Origin: Centropus unirufus
Lineage: Eukaryota > Chordata > Aves > Cuculiformes > Centropidae
Length of the DNA stretch: 64,000 nucleotides
NCBI GenBank assembly: GCA_013397695.1
Contig: VYZI01000003.1
Location: 4,848,837 to 4,912,836, forward strand
Reading direction: 5' to 3'
Shown here: positions 34,367-47,775 of the stretch, piece by piece
Position numbering within the stretch: position 1 is the first letter of the stretch
Layout of the letters: every line of letters starts with the position of its first letter
Notes under the pieces: generated by a model
What the model saw: the letters and a program-made list of their open reading frames with translations, nothing else
Database searches by the model: none
Told to the model about the DNA's origin: nothing
Made by a program: the position numbers and the translations under genes

Positions 34367-36439
34367 CATCTAGTTAAACTTAAGGACATTTATATGTTTC
34401 ATTTGCAATGAGCTCTTAATAGTTCATTCACGTGAAGGCTGGAGATTAAAAAAAAAGGTAAGATAAGATAAAAAAAGGCACCTGTTGTTTCAACAAAGCT
34501 GAAGTCATATTTACTTTCCACTAGACATTTGCCGTGGACTTGTTGTATATATAGAATGTGGGTCTCTATATCAGGAGCAGGCACATTTCAGCAAGGCCAT
34601 GAAATATATGCATTACCCATCTAGTATGGTATAAAGATGTTTCATTGTTTCCTATTATAGGGATATCCATAAAAAACCGTAAATTAGTACTTAGATATTA
34701 AAAAAAAATGCATAAGCCCTTGTTTAACTTTGAAATAACATCATTTTAGGAAGACAGGTCAGGGAAGTTCAGAAGACCAACTACCAGTGTTGATACATTG
34801 CTTAAACGTTGGAAAATATTTTTTGCAATTGGCAACATGTGAAACATGCATTCTAAGTAGTAAGTTCTGTCTTATCAACACATGGTAACTTCCTACAGTG
34901 TGAGAAGACATCCTGCCTTATGAAGAGAAACATAGACAATAAAGAGACATTGACTTTAGATGAGGTAAATCACACCTTTAGTGTGGTGCTTCCCCCAAGT
35001 GTCTAAATGAGGATGCTAGATGACATGCCTCAGTACAGATAGATATCTACCCATAAAAGAAAACCCTTATCTCTTTGGGGATTTAATGAATAGAAATTGT
35101 TTTTTAAACATCCTCTTCTGTGTGTTTTAAAACTTCTGCCACTGTGAAGAAGTAATGTCCTGCTATGTTTTCAAAACAGAAAATTAACTGGATTTGTCAT
35201 AGCTATGGGATACCAGTGGTTTTATTTCTAATTTACGTTCTTCTTTTGGGGATATTCCCATGTGATATGACAAGAGTCAGATTTACAAAGAACACAGTCT
35301 GCAATGAAAGACAGATAAGAACCCCTATATTTACTGAAACAGTTGATATATGTATGTGTGTTTGTGTCTCTGTGTACACAAACTCAAATTGATATATTCT
35401 GAAAACTTCATACACATAACTACAAATATGTTTAGTTCTAAGTTCAAACACAGTGTACTGTTGTAGAATTGGAGTATTTGTGTTTTTAAAGAAAATCATA
35501 TATGTAAAATAAGATGTCTTTTCAACACAAAAAAATGCAAAAACAGAAACAATTAAAAGACAAAGAAAGCAGTTATTATCTTCTCAGAAATATTACTTAT
35601 GATGCTTGTATAACTAAAAGTTGAAAAGAATAATTTATATATTACCGCATTACAATAAAACATGAATCCAGTTCTATTTATTTAAAAAAAAAACAATAGT
35701 TTTCATTCAAGCATATTTCTCTAATTTTGGTAGGGAAATACTTGCCAGTGACTAATTTAGCATGAGGCTTGACAATGGCTGATCTTAGTGAGCTCTTTTT
35801 TGTATCTAGATAATCTTTATGTGTTTTTTTTAAACATTACAGAGGAAAATACTATTTATTAATGATTCTTTTTCCATCAGATCTTTCAGTTTCACTGAGT
35901 GTTCTTTATATTAGTCCAGTGTCTAGAGATCCCTGAAGAAATCAAGACACTGAGATTTAAATAACATTATTATATAGCTGAAGAGGAACATAGTTAATAA
36001 ATATGTTTGATGTCAGTCACATGGAAGCTTCTGCAAGGCCCTAGAGTGTGTTTGGGAAAAGGGTTGGCCAGATAGATGCATCTACCCTGGTGCAAAGCCA
36101 ACCCACACTGCAGAAGGGCTCTATTTGAACCTCTCCAAAGAGGTAGTGCCAATTCACATTGCCCACCTACCTGCCTGGAAATCTAATGATGGCTGCTTAG
36201 CACTGGCTTGTATCAATAACACAGCCTGCTAAGTTTGAAAGTGGCTGCTGTTGGCCATGTTCAGAAGGAAAATTCATCCATAAAGGAACTGTGGCCCCAA
36301 AGAGCCTTCATTCTTCTGATTCTTCTTACAATTTAAAGTATGAACCATTTAATCTAGTTTTCATGGTAATGTTGCATATACCATAGGGTACATTTTTTGT
36401 TGGTTTTGTTTGTTTTGTTTTTTAAAAAAAGGCTGCAGT
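34367..36439. other. Intergenic DNA without recognisable genes
   Basis: No gene is recognised. The segment at 36020-36310 is less AT-rich than its surroundings, but I cannot assign it. The frames at 35165-35392 (plus) and 35233-35499 (minus) overlap each other and match no family I know. Confidence 0.6.
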
Positions 36440-36612
36440 TCAGGAGGAAGGATATTACTCTTTCCAGTAAATTGATGAAAAACTAAGGTCTGGAGAGAAA
36501 ACATGACTTACCTAAGGTCACACAGGAAGCCTGTGACAGAGACAGAAATTGAAATCAAATTTCCTGACTTCCAGTTTATTGTCTCAGCAATAAGAGTATA
36601 TTTCCTCCCTTA
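36440..36612 (+). mobile_element. MIR SINE
   Basis: The MIR core is easy to follow: ACTAAGGTCTGGAGAGAAAA (aactgaggcacagagag), then GACTTACCTAAGGTCACACA (cttgcccaaggtcacacag), then GAAGCCTGTGACAGAGACAG (gtggcagagc), then TTTCCTGACTTCCAGTTTAT (tctgactccaaagccc), ending TTTCCTCCC (actgcctccc). MIR predates the amniote radiation, so survival in a bird at this level is possible but uncommon. It is noncoding. Confidence 0.8.
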
Positions 36613-37645
36613 TTGATTTAATTTTTTGATTTATCTTTTTTTGTTCTGAAGCATCTGGTTGACTACAAAACAAAATGGTTCACACAATTAGTCTAAATAA
36701 CTTTACATATTGGTGCTGTTTCCATTGCTTATTTACATTCATAAGTTATTTCAAATGGGCCATCTATTATATATAGTCACTGAATAGGTATATTGATTAA
36801 TTTATAAAGAATTCCTAATTAAAGGAGGTTTCTTCATTAATTTGCGTATAACTGATCAATTTTCAAGTGAACATACAATTATTTTACACAGACATTAACC
36901 TTGGGCACTTCAAATACTGTCTGTGCATATGTACCTCATTATATATAATTTACATGCTGTGTCATTTGCTACTAATTCCTCAGAGAGCATAATCACACAG
37001 TGCACAAGCAGCATTTTGATGTCTTTTACAGAGTAATTCTAAGAATAGAGGGAAATGGCTCACAAACCAAACTGCTGCTTTTCTTTTTCTTGCTCAAAAT
37101 GAAGCTGCTGTCCTCACTTCCACTAGCACTATAGTGGCACCTCAAGGCAGAATAACAACATGTCAGGATTATTCACAGGTTCATCACGTCTCACACAAGA
37201 AAGTTAGTATTAACCCAGAAAAATGCAGACTAAGGTCAACAAAGGCCTGAGTCTGAAATGTCTACTTCTAGTTGTCTAAAAATGACAGGTGTTAACTGAA
37301 AAATGAGTGAAAATTACTTTTATGAACCAGACCTGGTACCTTAGTCCTAAGAAATACCCGTGTCTATTAAGTGCTGTATCCCAAAGAAGAGAGAAAACTA
37401 AGAAGTGAAATGACAACTTATCGTCCATACTAGATTCCCAGACTTCTAAGATGACAAAGGAAGCTTTCTAAGTAGGAATGAAAGGAGGAGGTAGCCTACC
37501 TTTGAAACTTCCTCTATGACCCATTTCTTTTCTGTCTAAAGAACAGTAGACACATGCTTGGTGGCCTTCTAGAACAGGACTATGGTGTTGGTGGATAAGA
37601 GAAGAGTAATGGACATTACCTGGATTTGTATTCCACACCATCCTA
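36613..37645. other. Intergenic DNA without recognisable genes
   Basis: AT-rich. No gene or further repeat is recognised. Confidence 0.65.
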
Positions 37646-37925
37646 CATGACATTCTTGTCTCTAAATTCAGATTTGATGGGCAGACTGCTCAGTGGATAA
37701 GAATTGGCCGGATGGTCACATTCAAAGAGTTGTGGTCAACAGCTCAATGTCCAAGAGGAGACCATTGAAAATTGGCATTCTGCAGGGGTCCGTATTAAGA
37801 CCAGTGCTGTTTAACATCTTTGTCACCGACACAGTCAGTGAAATTGAGGGCACCCTCAACAAGTTCATAAACCAAAGCAATCTGTGTCATGTGGTCAACA
37901 TGAAGTAAGGGATGCCATCCAAAGA
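37646..37925 (+). mobile_element. CR1 LINE, isolated reverse-transcriptase slice
   Basis: Translation of the plus strand gives DILVSKFRFDGQTAQW, then (frame 37693-37908) HIQRVVVNSSMSKRRP, then GILQGSVLRPVLFNIF, then EGTLNKFINQSNL. This is the CR1 ORF2 stretch from palm motif B to the active site. The active-site FADD is replaced by FINQ, so both Asp codons are gone. There is one frameshift near 37693. Neither the 3' UTR nor the upstream domains are present. It is inactive. Confidence 0.85.
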
Positions 37926-40792
37926 TGTGCTACCCTGAAACTTGTTTTATCTTTTCCATGACTTCTAATCTTATCAACTTTTGTGCATCTCTATACTATA
38001 TATTAGAGATCAGGTGACCTAATGGTTGCTACTGGCAATGTTCTTGCTTATAAATATCAGATAATTCAGTTAAGTAATAGAAATTGCGTGGCTTTTGCCA
38101 ATGAATTTTCAGAATAAAACAAGTTGGTAACATGGAGATTTGTAGCAAACAAATTTGTGAAAATTCACAGGTCTTAATCGACTCATAAATGCTATTTGTC
38201 AAAGAATGCGAAATAATAAATAAAAGTAGATAAATCATCACAGCAGAAAAATACTTAACAGTCAATTGAAAGAGTCAAGGTAGGTGTTATTAATTACAAA
38301 GTAAAACAATATAGTCTGTCTTTGCACTTTCATTAGAGAAAATGACATTGAAAAACTGGTCCTTGTATAGAAAACTGTGAAAATATTTCATAAAAGTTAT
38401 TTTTAATCTGCCAAATATTTTGCTGTTCGNNNNNNNNNNNNNNNNNNNNNNNNNNNNNNNNNNNNNNNNNNNNNNNNNNNNNNNCAGTTCTTTAAGTCAT
38501 AACCAGTAAAATCAGAATGTGCACTCACACTGAAACTCAAATAGTCAGTTGGCGAAAATGTTTACTGCTGAGCACAAACCCCTGAAAATAGCAAGATTTA
38601 ATGAAAATGCTGACCAGCCTTTCATGCATAGCTCTAAATAATGAAAGATTCCTGGCTGGCTTACTCTTTCATTGCCATTTTTGTTCCATTCATTAGTGGA
38701 ACATCATATAACTTAACAGAAATTAACATATGTAAAGAATGTTGTGCCAGAGGGATTTCTGGAACAAAGAAATATTTTTCTATAGTTTGCAGTTTTGGTA
38801 AGAGCTCATTTTCTAATCTACAGTAGTTGTTGACTTCACAAAGAAATGAACTCTATTCCTTCAGGTTTTTAACCAAGTGCCCCATTCTTTGGCTTTGTGT
38901 CTGGGCCTTGTGGATGACTTAAATACAAATAAAATCACAAAATCCCACCCTCCAAGTTTCTGATTGCCTTTTTTAATAGCTCAGTCCCTGAGGGGCTCAA
39001 CTTGTTACTGAAATTGTTTTCTTTAATTGGCATTTTGTTCTTTTCCCCTGGATTATTTTACTTACTTGGAGTGGTGAATGCCTGCCAGTTCAAAAATCAA
39101 ACACCAGGGCAAATGCTACAAACACTTTGCCCAACATGTGGTCAGCATTTAGACAAGTATATAAAGCAGAGAATTATTCTGAGCACTGGGGAGAATAGTC
39201 TTCATTCAATGTTGTAGCAGATAAATTATCTGTCTCATAATTTAGATTATGATGACAGTTTCATTATGTATTTCCAGTGCCCAGAGACACTAATAAGCGG
39301 TGTAAGTTTGTCCCAGTTCAGCATGCAAACTAAATTCTGCCTTCTGATGAATGCTGAACAGACACAATGAAGGGCAGATGTGTTCTATAGGATCTTGGCA
39401 CCATCAGCTCCCACAACATTTGAACTTAGAATCTATTTTAAAAGCCTGAAAGCTTATTTAGCTGACACTTGGGAAGGGGCGGGGGTAGAGGATCTGATTT
39501 TCCTCTCACACATGTTTTAAGCCATTACTGGACTGCTGATTTCATTAGATTTACATGGCTGTCAGTGTCAAGATCCAGTCTTTATAAAACTGAATTAAAA
39601 ATCTAAGGAATATTCTGCCAGATATCTGACGTTACACCCAGCAGGAGACTATTGAAATTATAAGCTGGAAAAATAACTTGCTAAAGGAAGATGGATCAAG
39701 AAACAATCTAAAGGTATGGTAGTTACTAAGCAGATCAGCTTTGGAGTTGTGTTTGCTTAATTTTTTGCAAGGTTAGCACCTAAATTGTCACAACATACTT
39801 TATTGAATGTTACATTGAGTTCCAAATATTCACAATTTCTCGGTGGTTGGTTATGCTACCAAGTGCAGATTCTAGCTCAGCCTGCCTCAGTCAGTCTTCT
39901 GTATATCCATGCTGCGATTTCCATCTTCTATCTATCATCATGTTGTGAACAACTCATTATCATACATTAAACAGTAATGAATTCTATTCAAATAAATTCA
40001 TCACAGTTGAAGATTCCAGGTTATTTCTTCTCTTTAGAATATTTACTTCATCCAGATTTAGGCACTTGGCCATCTAGCAACCCTAATTTCCCACTACAAG
40101 CAATGAGGAATAGACTCCACTTAAGAATGGTTCTGAAACATAAGTAAGATTCTTGGTTTAAATAGCTTTCTGAAAGGATCTGTCTCTCTGCATTAACTGG
40201 ACAGATTCATTCACCCACATAATTAGGCAGCTGAACTAAAATTGCCTGACTGTATGTTGCCACTTTTAATCTGTTGTTACAAATTCTAGTTACAGGACTT
40301 CTAATTTCCTGCACGAATTCTTTCATTAAGTTTCTTGTAGTTGTTGGAATCACAAGAGTGTGCATTTTATTTTCTTCAACAGCTCTTTGGAAGAAAGCAT
40401 TCCCTTAAAGTCATAGTCTGATTTGCCATATTTACAGTAAAGTCAATTGGCTTGTGAGCTAAAATCAGCTTTCTCTTTCCTGTTCCTAGGACATGTCATA
40501 ACAACCTGCTTTAAAACACCAGGGATCGCTGTGGTAGTATACTTCAAACCCACTTGGCATTGTCAGAAGTCTCACGGGTTTTGTTTCTGAGTAGACAGAC
40601 GGTGAACCTGAAGAGAGACTGGATATCTTGTACACAGACCATTGACCTTCTGGTATTTATGACATCTCCATGAGTCTTCCATCTAGCTGAAGAGTGAAGA
40701 CCATGCCCATCACACCAAAGAGGAAGAGGAATGAACTGAAATTCGTTCTGCTCTGATGTGTCTTCTCTCAAAAATCCTAGGTATATGATGGA
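37926..40792. other. Intergenic DNA around an assembly gap
   Basis: No gene is recognised. The part at 38870-39340 has mixed composition, and an isolated GGGGCGGGGG (39476-39485) resembles an Sp1 box. Frames of 61-78 codons match no family I know. Confidence 0.55.
38430..38484. other. Assembly gap (55 N)
   Basis: A run of N directly visible in the sequence. The true length of the missing DNA is unknown. Confidence 1.
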
Positions 40793-41066
40793 AGTAGTCC
40801 TTAAAGACCATCAAGTTCCATGTCCCAGGACCACTGTCAGATTGCTCAAAGCCCCATCCAGCTTGGCTTGAACACCTCTAGGGATGGGGCATCCGTAACT
40901 TCTCTAAGCAACTTGTTCAACTACCTCACAACCTACACAGTAAATTCTGTTTCCTAATACCTAAACTGTCTCTTTCAGCTTAAAACCATTACTCCTCATC
41001 CTGTCACTGCACTCCCTGATAAAGAGTCCCTCCCCAGCTTCCCTGTAGGCCCCCTTTATGTACAGG
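40793..41066 (-). mobile_element. CR1 LINE, 3' UTR fragment
   Basis: The plus strand reads the antisense CR1 3' UTR in order: TAGTCCTTAAAGACCATCAA near 40795, GCTCAAAGCCCCATCCAGCT near 40844, CACCTCTAGGGATGGGGCAT near 40872, TAACTTCTCTAAGCAACTTG near 40897, CTTAAAACCATTACTCCTCA near 40979 and GTAGGCCCCCTTTATGTAC near 41045. It is 5'-truncated at the right. The 3' tail at the left is decayed. It is noncoding. Confidence 0.9.
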
Positions 41067-44000
41067 AAGGATGCTAGAAGGTATCACCAGAGAGATCTTC
41101 ACTACTCTGTTTTTCAATATATTTTGCTTCTATTAATGACAAGGTGTCTTGTTTAACCTGTACTGATGTCCATGGAAAAGCTTCAAGATTTCCAGGGAAG
41201 AAGAATTAAGATCACCAAAACTGGCGTATCATTCTTCACTTACAATTTCATCCTCAACTGAGTCAATGAATTTGGCATTATTTAAACAAAATAATTTTAG
41301 ATACACAGGTGATTATTTTCAGTAGATTCTGTAAAAACTGCACACTCAAGGCATGAAAGTATGGCACGCACTCACGCAGGAGAATAACCACAGGCATTAT
41401 TAGACTGTATAGTATTTTTTTTAAAAATCAGTTCATATATCTTGTTGGGGCCATTAATTTCTTGTACCACTTTCTGTAGGTTTGAATCCTAATTTAATAC
41501 CTAAGATTCGAGTCATAATACTCAATGTTCATGCTACCCATCAGAAAACTCAAAACACCACTGCACAGAATTGTTGATGCCTGGCAACAGGCAACAACTT
41601 AAGTAGCAAGAACAGTGTGTCAAGTCCTGCTTTCAGTTTCATTTAGGACAAGAAATTGTCAATACAAGTCTGAATTCGATTTAAGCAATCATTTCAAAAC
41701 ATAATTTATTGGACATAATTTATTGGGTTACAGTCATAACCTTTGCGCTTCTCCTTCTGCAGACAGCCTAAAGATTAACAAACAAAGAAACAAGCAAAAA
41801 AAAATCCAACAGCAAACTAAGTCAGATTGCTATTGTTTCCTCTATTTCCCCTTACTGTGAAAAGAAAAAAACCCACAAGAATAAAACAACAACTTTAGCC
41901 TAAAACCCCCAAAATTCCCAAAGAGTAGGTTCATGATGTGTCTGGTGCTTTGCTCACTGTCATAAAGGAGTATCATTAGTAGGTAAGCTTGAGCTGCCTC
42001 AAAAAAAAGAGAATAAGATTGCTCTAATCAGTTCCACACTGGGAAGGAAATTACTAGGAAGTACCTCTGTTCCACTTTAACCCTCCTATCTTGCCAACAC
42101 AATTTCAGAAAAGCAAAGGTTCTTACTACATTGTCTAAAAATCAAAGGTCACTTGGAGAACATTTAACACCATTGTTCTACATCTGTCTGGGGAAATAAA
42201 TGAGAAAAAGTTCAAAAGAATCATGTCTTCTACAAACTGTGATAATTGTTTTATTGCTGATCTGTCAAGGATGTGAGCAGTCATATCAGGCTGAAAGCAA
42301 TTAAAAACTCACAAAAACTTTAAATTTCCACTTTTTCCTGCAAATTATTGCAATATTTCATCATGAAATATGTAATTTTAATTGAAAGTCACATTTCTCT
42401 CATTTTTAATCCCATGAACTTTTTCAAAAATAGTAATATGTTCATCTGAAAATATTTATATATAATATGTTAAAACTGCAGTTCATATGTGTTTAGTTAT
42501 CTGTGATTTGCATCAATAAAAGTCAGTACTACAGGAAGCTTACATGGATTTCAGTCCCTTCATAATCCATGGATAATAATATACACTTGCCAAGTACAAT
42601 AGAAAGTATTAGGGTATGTATGACAATAAATGTAGGCCATTTACCATTTACCGTTTATCATTTAAACTTGACCTCAAGAGAATAGCAAATTCTATCCAAT
42701 TTAAATTCTGGTTTATATTCCAGATTAATATCAAGTCTTGAAAATTATCTTGTCCACGTGGATTTTTACTATGTTATCATTCACAAATGTAATTGAATAT
42801 TTTTTGTTGCACAGGATATCCAAATCAGAAAAAAATCTCCCAATTTCTTATTCTTGCATGTTTCTATAATAGTTACATTGCAAAATTTTGTTTTCAGATA
42901 CAATTGAGGAAATTGTTAAATATATGGTTTAATATCCAGGACAAACTGTTATAAAGAATTGATTTTGTACTTTATAAAGTTATGAAATTTTGGTGTGGAG
43001 CAGTTTTATTAAGATTTTGTAAAATTTGAATCAATGAAAATTACTTTATCTCTGTTTGTTAAATTGAAATATATGAAAAGTTCCTTCTTGTCTGAAAGGC
43101 AAGGAAGCAAGATGACTACCCACCAAGTTGGGCAACTGCTAGTAAACTAGAAAAGAGAAAAACACTTTTAGGCAGTAAAAATACTATACTCTGAAAATAT
43201 TTTAATTAATTATGGTAGGGAGATAGAATATTTCTCAACGATGATGTTAAATTTAAAGATAGCTTTAACTGAGAAAATAATAAAAAGTACATTTTACTTT
43301 AGCAAAGAAAAATGAAATAAATGTGCCATTCATTTTAGTTCACTACAAATGAAAGTATGAGCACAGTCATTTTTGCAGTCTTTGAATGGGAATATCTTTT
43401 TGCTGACTGAATCTGACATAGCTTCTGGTGTTTTTTAACTACTCTCTTATATATTTATTTATTCTACACTTTCCTGTTCCTACATGGAGTGCCAATATCC
43501 AGACCTTACAGTCAGTAGAGTAGGCTGGAAGCTCAGAAGAGCTAAGATGTAAAGAGGACCTGTAACACTGCACTGAGAAGATTTTACCATGTGCTCCACC
43601 TTGCATTCCTATTACTATAGCAAATCTGGCATGATAGAAGGCTATCACTTTCTATTATATTTACAATAACTTCGAAAAATCAGTAATTAGCTTGGAAAAG
43701 GCACTGGAACTGGAACTAAGTTCTGATGGGAAAATTACTTGGTGTTGCACAATCTATAATATTAATCCTTTAAATAAAATATTGGATAGTTTCAAAAATA
43801 TATTGTCTTTCATATTAATATGTAAAACAAGATGTATCAAAGACTTTAAAAAAATCTGACACTTATGTATCTTATGAACATGAAGTCATATTTTTGGACT
43901 GAAAATTAATATGCTTTTCTTTGTGATGTATAGACACACGCATGTCCTCAGAAACCCAAAATAATGACAGGCTTGCAAGCCTGTAATTTTTAACTTTGCA

Positions 44001-45680
44001 AGATCCAAGGAAGCTCGGTCAGGAACCAGTCTCCAGCATGGTAAGCACTCAAGGATAACTAACTAAGCCAGTCTGTCCCCCACACAGACCACAAACTAGA
44101 TGCCATATGAAAGCAAAAAGACAGAGGCAGGTACGTTTTCTACTATGTCATTTTCAACCAATTGTTGAGCCAGTGTTAAACAGAAGTTCCAAACACAGTG
44201 CAGAAGAGCTTGAAGAAGGCATTTTGTGCCTGAGGACGGAGCACATAAGCAGGCAATTGTGTCTGGTAGAATAAAGACCGAAGTCTGAGAAATGAACAAA
44301 TGTGACAGTGTGAGATTAACATCTTAGGGCTTGAAAAAGAGAAAGGGGCTGAAAAAGAACTGATGGGCAAGGGATATCCTGGAGAGGCAACAAACACAGA
44401 TATGGCATGGTTAGACCAAAAGATGAAAAAGAAGCTGATTCTAGCTACAGCATGTTGAATGGAAGTTTGTCTATATGTTCTATTTCACTCAAAATATATT
44501 TACTGTGATATATCCAACATTATATGTACCTCGCTCTTGTCAGGGCAGGCAGCTTGCATGGCTACAAGCATATAACACTGCTGAGTTTTATAGGTATTAC
44601 TTGCTAACTTCTAAAGTTAAAGTTTCTGCATCTTTTCCTTCTTTTATCTCCACCCTCCCAAGCTTTCTTTTAAATTCCAGACTAGCCTACAGATTTAAAT
44701 ATCTGACCCAATCTGTTCTGTAACCACTTCATTCCCACCAAGTGGGAAACAATCTCTAGGTACTTTCCTGATGCTCTATTGTTAATATTGAAGTTAGGAA
44801 GTTGCTCTGCCATTTTTAGAAGCTACCTTTGTGAGTGAAAACCTACCATACAGAGAGAAATTGCATTTTCTCTCTGCCATTTCCTCCGTTATTCAGATAC
44901 CAACTATGGCAGCTTACATGTGGATATTGAATTTCTCCTCCAAATGTGAAACGATATCAGTTTGCAGATTTTACTTTTCTTTGACACAAAGTTGCTTAAT
45001 CTTTGAGGGAGAAAATCTTCACTTTTACATAGTTTATTTACTTTTAGATATTTCTCTTTGGGAACTGTGTGGTTCCTCTGATAGGTTAGGTTTTCTCAAG
45101 AATGCTAAATGACATCTAAAAAACCTGTTGCATATACTGCTAGAATACAAGTATAGTAAGTTCAGTTTTATGTGTCATACGCAGTTTAAATAAGTACTGA
45201 CTAAAAGTTATTAAATTGAATAGTATGAAAAAATATTAGTCAGCTCTGGATTACAATATGCTGATTCTGCAAAGATCAGCTAATATATTTTCTAGCCCTT
45301 TCTTTTTCTCCTCTACGAAAAAAAATGGAGAAACAAACCAAAACAAAATCTGTACTTTTAGGAAAAAGAAAAAGAAACCAAAACATGGAAAATAATTATA
45401 TGAACAAACTTGTTCCATGGACATCTGTCTGATTCCAAAAACAGAAGAAAGCTCATCAAAATGGGCTTTAACTACTGCTTCTCACTGTGGCTTTTGCTAG
45501 CTTGCTGCTGGAAAAGAGTGCCAAGACACTTCTGTTTCCAGGGCATTTGGGGAAAGAATAATAAACCCCTGGAAATGGGAGCTGGAAATTTGACCTGCCA
45601 AGACATTGTTGCTTTGCATTCTGGTCCAAGTGTGTAAGAAGCATCAAGTGCTCCATGGCTTGACCAGCAGTCCCCATCAG
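41067..45680. other. AT-rich intergenic DNA without recognisable genes
   Basis: No gene is recognised. Small duplications are visible: a 14-bp repeat of CATAATTTATTGG at 41700-41727 and a 7-bp CATTTAC-type tandem at 42637-42665. The 93-codon frame at 44831-45112 matches no family I know. Confidence 0.65.
42637..42665. repeat. 7-bp CATTTAC-like tandem repeat
   Basis: Four imperfect units (CATTTAC, CATTTAC, CGTTTAT, CATTTAA). Confidence 0.75.
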
Positions 45681-47722
45681 CCTCTAAATCTGGGCCGGTC
45701 TTAAGACCCATTTCCCATCATGCTTTTTCTCACCAGGCAAGGTAGGCTCAAAACAAACTGCCAATGAGCAATTTCTGCCTTGGCAGCTAAATTTTTATGA
45801 ATTATCCTGAGCTGTCCTGTCTGTCCAACTTTGGCTGCGTTCAGGTGCACTTGGGAATTAACCCCTTAGTGTACTACCTGAGGTGTTGTAGACTTCATCT
45901 TCCCAGGGTTGCTAGGAAGTCTGGTATCTGGCTTGGGACTAATGCCGCCCTTGCAACATATTAGACAAGAAATTAGTGAACATCCTAAGTGCCATGTTCG
46001 CTATAAACTTGCCGGTTACTCTGTTTCCCTTCTTCTTTCAAATATTTAAACTTGTCGCATGAAAACAGCATATACTAATTCCAGCTATTATTGCAGAAAA
46101 ACCAAAGTATTTCTTATGTCCTTTTCAATTTTGAGACACAGACTTAACATGCATAGTTCTTTTTCCTCAAAGTCTTAATATTCGGACTGAATATATAGAA
46201 ATTCTACTTAAAGATATCCTCAAATGCCTTGTGGAATTTTTGCTTTCTGTGTAGGAGAAACAGGCAGGGGGAGAAAGATATTCTTATCTTTCATTTTAAA
46301 AGAAATTACTTACAAACGTGTGGGTGTGAAATACTTTTTTAATGCTGTAGAAGTCTACTCTCTAACGAGGTCTGTATTGAGCATGTTGCAGTTAATATAA
46401 TCCAATATTTTAAGGGAAAAAATAAAAGGAGGAAAAAATAAAACCAAACAAACCCCCAACCATTAATAAAGCTGAATGCAAAGTGGTTGGAAAAGTCATA
46501 GCTATTCACAAATCAGGACATTTCTGAATATGACTGTAGTTGTACTTTTTTTTTCATGTTTGTACAAGACAGAAGGAGAAAGATCTCCACCAGCAGCACA
46601 TGGAGGCAAGAAGAGGCTTCCAGTACAGCTGCAAACTGCAGGTAGAGGAGGGTTTGGGAGAAAGAGCTGGAAGCTCAAGAAAAAGGGGCATCATGATCCC
46701 AATTCCTTTTTAGACTGCTTCTGTTGCAGTGTGGCTTTTCATTATGAGTAACGAGTAAGCTCCTACTCACTCACTGCTTTTTTTCTCAAACAATATCTCA
46801 CAGTCTCAAGAACTCTCCATGGGAAAACGGTAAAATCTGAAGGAGTATGTGAAGGAGGCATGAGAATTACCTTCAGATATGTGAAGAGGAAAGCAGTCTC
46901 CACAAAGGTGGAGGCTGGGACAGGGGAAAAAAAATATTAAACTGCAGCAATAATGACTTTCATTAGATACTCAGCAGAAATTTTTAACAGTGAGGGCAGT
47001 GACTCCCAATGAGGGACTATTTGAAAAGAGCTGTGTTCTGGCAAGCTCTAAGAGCCATTTAGACAGTAATGATATGAGTAGTGATTATGTAGCTTTGGCA
47101 CAAGACGATGAACTACATGATCTTTCCAGATTCTTTCAGCAGTATGAGCCTGCGTGCAAAACAATAGTGGCAGCTAATCTGCATTCACAGGTTGGTTCCT
47201 GTATAAAATAAAGGCTAGAATACGGAGAATTTGAATAAGTGTTTCTTAATCTATCTACCTGTGTAGTTTCTTTCCATGTCAAGTAGAGAGAACCTTTATT
47301 TGCATCCAGATCATCCAGATCACAGAGAGGGAAATTATTAGAATTTGGTTTCTCTGCATTGCAGGATCACGATCTGAGTCAACCCTGCTGGGATTCAACC
47401 CACGTTTGGGGAGTCTAAGTATTTCATATCAAATGTTTAAACCTCAAACCAAATAAAATTCCTGCTAGGACATGTACCTGTGTGGGGCAAGATTTTATTG
47501 TGTTTCTGTTCGAAGACTCTCTCAGGTTTGAGAAATTCCTATTTTTTACCAGCATAGAACATTTGGTAATGTTGATCTATTTGCTACTTCTTTTCAAGAG
47601 CATGCAAATGACTGGGATATCAGTGTTTTTCAAAATGATTTTGTCCTCTACATGATTCCATCAATCTGCAAATGCCTTAGATTTATGCCTGCTCAGTATC
47701 TGATGCTCAATTATTAATTCAT
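45681..47722. other. Intergenic DNA, left part of mixed composition
   Basis: No gene is recognised. The first 350 bp (45681-46030) are richer in GC and word variety than the flanks. Frames at 46476-46751 and 46990-47211 match no family I know. Confidence 0.5.
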
Positions 47723-47775
47723 TAATGTCTGTAAAGTGCTTTGTAGATGAAAAATGTTACGCTGTAGAACTGCTA
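47723..47775 (+). mobile_element. Possible tail of an ancient SINE
   Basis: AATGTCTGTAAAGTGCTTTG, then TAGATGAAAAATGTTACGCT, resembles the 'gtaaagcgctttgagatgaaaagcgctat' ending shared by several ancient vertebrate SINEs. Only about 50 bp is recognisable, so this remains tentative. The 93-codon frame at 47725-48006 begins inside it and is probably not a gene. Confidence 0.35.

Noticed and set aside
46476..46751. 91-codon plus frame with a CTTCTGTTGCAG acceptor-like site inside
   Set aside because: No known family, a hydrophobic then basic composition with no domain, and no matching donor.
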